64,000 nt of DNA from Toxoplasma gondii ME49 (Eukaryota; Apicomplexa; Conoidasida; Eucoccidiorida; Sarcocystidae): the NCBI RefSeq assembly GCF_000006565.2, contig NC_031478.1, positions 4,922,212-4,986,211 of the forward strand, in the 5' to 3' direction. Below the pieces are notes generated by a model. That model was not told the DNA's origin. It did not search any database and saw only the letters and a list, made by a program, of their open reading frames with translations. Position numbers and translations under genes: made by a program. Shown in pieces: positions 49,908 to 64,000 of the stretch. How positions within the stretch are numbered: the stretch's first letter is position 1; each line of letters begins with the position of its first letter.

Positions 49908-52860
49908 CTTGGGGACAATCAATATAGCTGTAGAGATGGCTTTCAACCAACGAGGTCTTTTCCCTGACTGTGGCTAGAATGTTTGGGAACCGCTCTGTTT
50001 GTGTTGGCGTTCGTCTGAAGAGGCTTGGCTGCTGCGCCCTTTAAGCTCAAGAGTTTCTTGGAAGAAACACAGAAATAGATCGCATCTCAACATGCAGCTA
50101 TCAACATCGGGTATCTTTTGAAAACCCAAAAAGCTTCACTAAGGCGATAGTGGCACATGCGTCATCAACGTTCGGGAGCTCGTCTTCCAGATCGGCGTAA
50201 ACGAATGAAAAAGGGACCCTCCCTTAGTTAATCGCGGCAAGATAACAGTGGGACGGCTGCGATTGTTGTTCACAAGTGTGTCGCAAACAGGAATCTGAAA
50301 GCCGGGATGACCAGAGGTCTGGACGCGAAAGGCGCCCATCGAAGCGATAACGTCGAACGTCCTGTCCGCGCATGTCTCGGGCGTGCACGGTGCTAACAAG
50401 CCACAGACATCCGATAAAGCTTTTGTGGATACTTTGAAACACACTTATTAATGCCACGTGTTGGATAATTAGAGGACGTGTATGTCAACTAACTGATTCG
50501 CAAGGTAATTGCCCGAGCCATTTTTTCCTGAACCGACAGGCGTAGGAAAGTGACGCTGACTGTCGCCAGTCCGCGTTTTGAGCCCCTCACCGGGCGCTGA
50601 TCAATACTCTCCTGTCGCTACCCAAGCGCAGGAGACAGGACTCGTGCAGTCACATAAACTACCAGTTTAGGGACACACTGAAGAACTGTTGAGTCACCAG
50701 CTAGATGTTTAAGATGAAGACGAGGCAGAAAAAGAATGGCTGAAGCAGATATTGTCAACAAGAGACTATGGTCAGTCTGGAGGTTTCCCGAACAGCATTT
50801 GGATTTTGACAGAAAGATACTGCTGCTATATGATTTTTCGACGGAGCTCGGTGTCAATGCGGCTTAGAGTGCCTCACAAAGTGCCCCCGCCGGACGAGCC
50901 ATCGGTTTTAGTTCTTTGTACGTCTCTGTTGGAAACAAGTCTATATGAGCTACTTGTTTTGAAACCCGCGCTAATCTGATCCTTCCCAGACGTCTGTCTT
51001 CATGATAAATGACTAGCGGTTTCGTTATTTCGTGAGAAAAGCAAGTTTGGCAGTGAAAGTACGGAGATAAGTTCGTTATGTAGCCCTGAGCGCAGCTGCC
51101 TGTGCGATGGCAGCCGTCGCGAACCAGAACCGTGTAACTCAAGTCGATGGTGTTACATGCCCTGAGTATGTAAGGAAAGGACAGGTTAAGCGATAAGACT
51201 TTCCTACGTTCGGACCGTCGCAATGCAGTCGTCCTTTACATGTGTCTGCACCGGGAACTAATTTCAGTATGTTTTTTATTTGGAAGGTGGTGTATAGTAG
51301 TCACAAGAGAACTCAGTTGTCTGCCGGATTCATGTTCTATTGTGCTCTTCATGACGAAGTGATACTCGTAATTATTTGGAGAGGAGTCCTTTATTTACAG
51401 CTTGTCCCGTTACATTCAGGAGCAGACGGTTATCCTGGATGGCCCTATGAGCGCTACCTCTAAGAATCAAAGAAATCATACTACGTACCAAAGTCATCCG
51501 TGTGCAATTACCAAACGTGGTAATTTACGCCCGAGTATGTGGGGAGACGTCTCAATTAGCAGGCAGCTGAATATCCTCCCAAACTAAGTAAGCTGGACTG
51601 ATCACCATATTACTGCTTCACAGTATACTACACAATTTGACCGGATGGGCTTAAAATCTCGCGAGGAACACGCAGAGAAATGTCATCCATCGGGTCTCCC
51701 GCAGTCACACTCGATTAGAGACACGAACACTCGAACTATTTCTTTTTCCACTGAAGATTCCTAATCTAAGGGACCTTCAGACCGTTTCCCCACCGAAGAG
51801 TAAAGCAGGCCACGTCACCTACGACGATGCTTCACTCAAATGGGACAGAACAGATGAGAGGATTGCCAGGCAACACTTTGTTTCCAAACTGCCCACTTTG
51901 TGGAACCCAGTACGTGCCCCACACTTTTTTCGCCGACTTTTTTTCCTCGGCTCCATTCAATCGCAGATTGCCAGCATGGGTGGCAGCTGTCCCCAAACAG
52001 TATTTTAGTGGGAAGCCAATCGCAGCATCGTGGCAAGAACGTGCTTGTGGAGGCAGGAATGCAGCTCATGGAAACTATTTCGGAATATATCATTTGTCAG
52101 TCTTAGACACAATTGCTATCGGCGAGAACAAAGGAAATCTGTCGTAAGGAAACATTTGATGGATTTACTTAGAACGAATTTTCGGTGTGCGCCTCGGACC
52201 CGCACCCTGACGGTCGCCAACAGAGGCTATCCTCCACCGTTTGTGCTTTCACACACTTAACCGTGACTACACATACGAAACTTGCTTCGAGTTGCCGCTA
52301 CCGGGAAACTCTGCTTCAACCGTACTCCAAAAAATACAGCTGAAGCTCGGAAACATGTGCCTCACCCGGAAAAGAAAATTCTCGTCATAGCGTCTTGGCA
52401 AAACCGTTCCCCTGAAAACTGGAAGGCATGTGACCGGTGAGCGGCAAGACAATATGAGGTGGCTCGTGTCTGATTGTTCGCGTGATTTTCTGAGTTGCAT
52501 TCCCAGTGTACAGCCGAATTCCACGAACCCGTGCCGTCCACCATCAACTCAGGGAAGACGAGATGAACAAATGATGAATACATCAGCCATAGGCAACAGA
52601 AAACCCTGTTAAGCTCGGACATTGTGGGTGTCCCAATTTGGAAAACCAATTCCGGCATCTCCGCGACTTTTCGATTGGCGGGCGGACAGTCGACTCAACC
52701 TGGGCTCGCGTGGGTACACAGGGTCACACGATATCGTCATTCGCTGCGGCCTCGCCCGCAGTACGTATGCGTATGTGCATTTCCAGTACAAGCCTTTCAG
52801 CATGGTTCTCCTTCACGGATCCCTCTCGTGTCTGACATACTTCTGTTGTCTGTCGTTCAG
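49908..52860. other. Divergent upstream region of the giant gene and the SRS gene
   Basis: About 2.9 kb between two genes transcribed away from each other. It should hold both promoters and the missing 5' exon of the SRS gene. A short plus-strand frame near 50860-50930 reads VPHKVPPPDEPSVLVLC, loosely like the end of an SRS domain (VP...P...LCYKC). This may be a remnant or chance. No other gene is supported. Confidence 0.4.
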
Positions 52861-53619
52861 GTAGAAGTCCAACACTCTGAGTTGTTTCATTGGCTCGTAG
52901 CCCTGATCGCAGCTGCTGGTGCCTTCGCAGTCGTCAATGCCTCAGGTGATGCTGTTGCTGAAAGTACGAGTGCTAACCCTCTCACATGTAACATTGAGAC
53001 AGTAATGGCGAGAATCTCAGAAGAAGCAGAGCCATCGCTCTATTTCAAGTGTGAGGGTGATATGAAGTTGAACCCCGAAAGAACATTGCAGCTATACAGT
53101 GATGCGGCATGCTCTACAAAAGCCCAGCTGACTAACCTCCTCAATGAAGCCACACTGAGCTGTCCAGCTGAAGAAGGCTTCATCAGCGGCGAGCTACACG
53201 CAACTGATGTCTACAAGATTACCGTCCCGAAGGCCCCAGACACACCAATAACCCTCTGCTACAAGTGCGAGCAGTCGACGGTTCCGGAAAAAGAGAACCA
53301 GCGAACTGCTCCCACAGCAGCGGCAGCTGCATCACTACCAGCAACAACAGAACGAAGAAATGCACCACAAGCACCGGCACCAGCCCCTGTAAAGAAAGAG
53401 TGTAAAATCGTTATCACAGTCGAAGCTGCTACAAAACATACAACTACGCCTCCTCCAACCACATCATGTGCCAATGTCTCCTCAGCTGCAACTGGGGCTC
53501 CTCAAGAATCATCAAGCACTGCCACTTCCAACCACATCGCTGTGACTGTAGTGCTCGGCACTGCCGTTACTTACAAGCTTATTTTCCATAACTGGCCACA
53601 GAAGAAAAGGGATCAGTGA
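52861..53619 (+). CDS. SRS (SAG1-related) domain surface protein, main exon, single domain
   Basis: SRS proteins are GPI-anchored adhesins and antigens on the coccidian cell surface. The exon follows a strong acceptor (ttgtctgtcgttcag at 52860) and encodes 252 residues. A hydrophobic signal segment (HWLVALIAAAGAFAVV) is followed by one SRS domain. Its framework is PLTCN, LYFKCEGDMKLNPE, LQLYSDAACS, LTNLLNEATLS, YKITVPKAP, LCYKC and ECKIVITV. The six expected cysteines are present plus one extra (ATLSC). About 50 Ala/Pro/Thr-rich residues are inserted between LCYKC and ECKIVITV. A Thr/Ser-rich stalk leads to the C-terminus. No in-frame ATG precedes the signal segment in this exon, so a start exon upstream (within about 52.2-52.8 kb) is required but not identified. 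The C-terminus has a weak hydrophobic stretch followed by a basic tail, which is atypical for a GPI signal. The gene could be intact with an unusual end, or partly degenerate. Confidence 0.75.
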   Translation, partial: VEVQHSELFHWLVALIAAAGAFAVVNASGDAVAESTSANPLTCNIETVMARISEEAEPSLYFKCEGDMKLNPERTLQLYSDAACSTKAQLTNLLNEATLSCPAEEGFISGELHATDVYKITVPKAPDTPITLCYKCEQSTVPEKENQRTAPTAAAAASLPATTERRNAPQAPAPAPVKKECKIVITVEAATKHTTTPPPTTSCANVSSAATGAPQESSSTATSNHIAVTVVLGTAVTYKLIFHNWPQKKRDQ

Positions 53620-55730
53620 GAATCTGGCAAACAGGAAATGAGTGTAAACGGCGCGAACTGCCGAAGTCATTTTTTTAAGTGGTGTGTCATGGTTGCACGG
53701 AGAGCACAGTCCACTTCTTCGGCCGTCTGGAGAGCCCATAGGCGCATTGCCAGATTCGCTTGTGCTATGCACACAAGAAGTCGGAGCAAGCTGCCGACAG
53801 CCTAAAGATGGGAGAAGTGCATTTTGCATGAAAGGTTGGATCGTATTCACCGAGTCAACCTGGGACGTGATGGTGGGCGATGAGGCACGGCTCGGCATCT
53901 TCACGAGGAGGGAAAGCTGTTCTGCTACAGATTAACACCACATGCGAGCAGTCCATTAAAAACTTGCTATCTTGGCCATCTACAACAAAGTTATCTGGTA
54001 ATATGCACGCTACCGATCAGGAGGAAATCCTCCGGCTATGGGAACGCTGGCTTGCGAGATGTACCAGTGCTTTTTGACTCGATGGACGAGAGGAAACAGG
54101 CCGAATATGCACTTCTTTGCGTACAGTCACGTCTGTCATCAACTCTGTCGCATACAAACAGGAAAAATGGAACTGTAACAGCGACCCCCCTCCCCCCCAA
54201 AATTCCCACCGAACGACTAGCAAGCCTACACACACCGCTCTCTAGTGGTTTGTAAAGACAAAAGCAGGATAGCAGAGCACGCTACCACCTTGCAGCGGGG
54301 GTGTTTTAACTGAGACGAGATCGCGCTGTAGGAAGAATTACCGAGCAATGCTGTGTCGCCAGCGCACCTGATGATTATCGCCCAACACTCTTGATGATCC
54401 ACGCTTTTTCCTTCTGCACTTCTCCCTGCCATCCGTATTTGCTGTACTCGAACCTCGTGGACGGAACAAGAACGCGAACCATGCACAGCAAAGGATTGAT
54501 TTTCGACGTGACATCCGATGACACTTAATCACTTTGGAAAACTATTGACGAGGAGGCGTACTTTCCAGAATTTGTTTAGTAGTGGTATATCACTGCCACA
54601 GAAGAGGTTGTGGACTGTCTCCTTTCTTCAGCGCAGGTCGTTTTCCCCTCATACAGTGCCATAACGCAGACTAGCTCCTGCTCGGGAGAAGCACAGATAT
54701 CGTGATGTAGCAAACTGTGTGCGCAACTCCACATGTTCTCGCCTGCCGTAAATCCATTCAAAATGATGATGACCTACGCCTCAAAACCGACATATACACA
54801 CGTGACTGTCGCAACTCTTCCGAAACTCACAAATGAGACTGCACAAGCCACCGCCAATGCAGATGTCTCCGCGTACACAACGGAGGCTCCTGTGGGATCC
54901 TTATTTTTCGGTTCCACTTCCAATCGCATCACTGTAACTGCGTCGTTGTCGATTGTAGCTAAACCATGGCCTTGGCTTGCAGTAACCAGCCACGCACGTA
55001 AGGAGCTGGAAATGACTTCATCAACCGGGAATTACTGAAAGTGGTATGAATCGCCGATGTTGTTCCTTGGGGTGGGATGCCATGACTGCACAGAAAGCGT
55101 AATGCAGTTCGCGGGCATTCCAGGGATCTCGGCTTCTCTTCCCGAGAATTGCCTACGCTTTGCAGACTCCAAGAGACGGAGTCAGGTAGATGACTTTCTG
55201 CCAGGTCACAAAAATGGCTGTGTCCGGCCAGGGTAAATAATACCCATCCTTCCTAATCAGAACCGAATTGTCACAAGAAACTGCTGACCTCATTTTTACA
55301 AAGAATGATGTTTGCCTGCCGCCTCGAAGTTCGGATGCTTGTATGTTGCGACTTAGATTCGTGTGAGCAGCCACATCTGCAGATCGGCGTACCTTGACGA
55401 TCTGCACGTTGTTTCTGAACAATTCTTTTCGGCACGAATCATGCCACGCAGCGAATGAACGACGTTTCACATCGTACTGTCGCTCCTCCATGCATTCCAC
55501 CCTTCCACCAGATGGGCGTCAAACCGCACCAGTGGTTCTTGCTTTTTCGAATACAAAGCGTTCCCAGTTGGCTACCCGCACGAAGAATGGTACCATATCC
55601 ATCCTTTCATAACCGCGAATATTCATTACTACGTTGCACGACCTAGTGGTTCACAAAGAAAAGTATAGCACAACCAATCTACCAGCTTGCACCGTCGGTG
55701 CTTTACCGGGTATGAGAGTGGCTTTCACAT
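53460..55730 (+). repeat. Diverged tandem duplication covering the SRS 3' end and downstream flank
   Basis: Beyond the coding part, the flanks also match. The sequence ctagtggtttgtaaagacaa...ttgcagcgggggtgtttta (about 54242-54308) corresponds to ctagtggttcacaaagaaaa...ttgcaccgtcggtgcttta (about 55644-55712). The offset is about 1.4 kb, close to that of the coding match. The duplicated unit is therefore about 1.4 kb, with substantial divergence. Confidence 0.6.
54700..55038 (+). pseudogene. Decayed tandem copy of the SRS gene (3' part)
   Basis: The sequence aligns by eye with the 3' part of the SRS gene about 1.38 kb upstream. One matching pair is the stretch gccaatg...ctgaagctcct-like around 53470 and 54857. 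The other is acttccaaccacatcgctgt (53526) against acttccaatcgcatcactgt (54916). The shared peptide pattern is SNHIAVT versus SNRITVT. The surviving open frame (54733-55038) keeps the Thr-rich stalk and end but loses the cysteine framework. The region upstream of it (54.3-54.7 kb) carries no recognisable SRS domain. It is therefore a degenerate duplicate, unless a short product is still made. Confidence 0.65.
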
Positions 55731-55939
55731 GAATTGCCGTGGAGCGGTGTGTGGTCAGCGCGCCCACTTATAACCATACAGTACGCGTCTTAAGTGTCTC
55801 TAGCTGATAGTTTCTCTTAAGTCTTTGACATTGCTAGCCACAAGTTGACACGTTCAAGGACGCAACTCCTCGTTCCAATGCCACAGAAAATGACGACTCT
55901 CACACAGAAAAACGAATCGCCATTTTTGAATTCCACGCC

Positions 55940-64000
<8,061 letters not shown>

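Overview
The window looks like nuclear DNA of a tissue-cyst-forming coccidian apicomplexan (the Toxoplasma / Neospora / Hammondia / Besnoitia group). Evidence: intron-rich genes with GT..AG junctions, (TA)n microsatellites, Ser-rich low-complexity exons, many GCATGC words, and an SRS-type surface-antigen gene, a family of this clade. The species cannot be fixed by eye. All exon chains below were built by hand from splice signals and reading-phase agreement; none has transcript support.

Layout, left to right: (1) 1-882, minus: exon of a Ser/Arg-rich unknown protein running off the left edge. (2) 2372-8749, minus: a nine-exon MORN-repeat protein. (3) 8.75-13.1 kb: no convincing gene. (4) 13137-16761, minus: complete six-exon eIF2-beta. 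(5) 17608-22849, plus: seven-exon PHD-finger protein, head to head with eIF2-beta across about 850 bp. (6) 23.9-31.6 kb, minus: helix-rich, probably organelle-targeted protein with many small exons (model incomplete at 29.5-30.2 kb). (7) 33.2-49.9 kb, minus: a very large unrecognised secreted protein of about 2,040 residues in about 28 exons, almost all joined by phase-1 introns; this is the most interesting object here. (8) 52.86-53.62 kb, plus: a single-domain SRS gene, followed by a decayed tandem copy at 54.7-55.0 kb. (9) 55.94 kb to the right edge, minus: a two-AAA-domain ATPase of the AFG2/Drg1/SPATA5 type, lacking only its N-terminus.

Two genes belong to protein synthesis: eIF2-beta acts in initiation and AFG2-type ATPases act in 60S ribosomal subunit maturation. 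The PHD protein is a likely chromatin factor, and the MORN protein a likely membrane or cytoskeletal scaffold. The SRS protein and the giant signal-peptide protein belong to the parasite's secreted and surface repertoire. Long (TA)n tracts are frequent up to about 24.8 kb and absent to the right of it, so the window contains a change in sequence character as well as in gene type.
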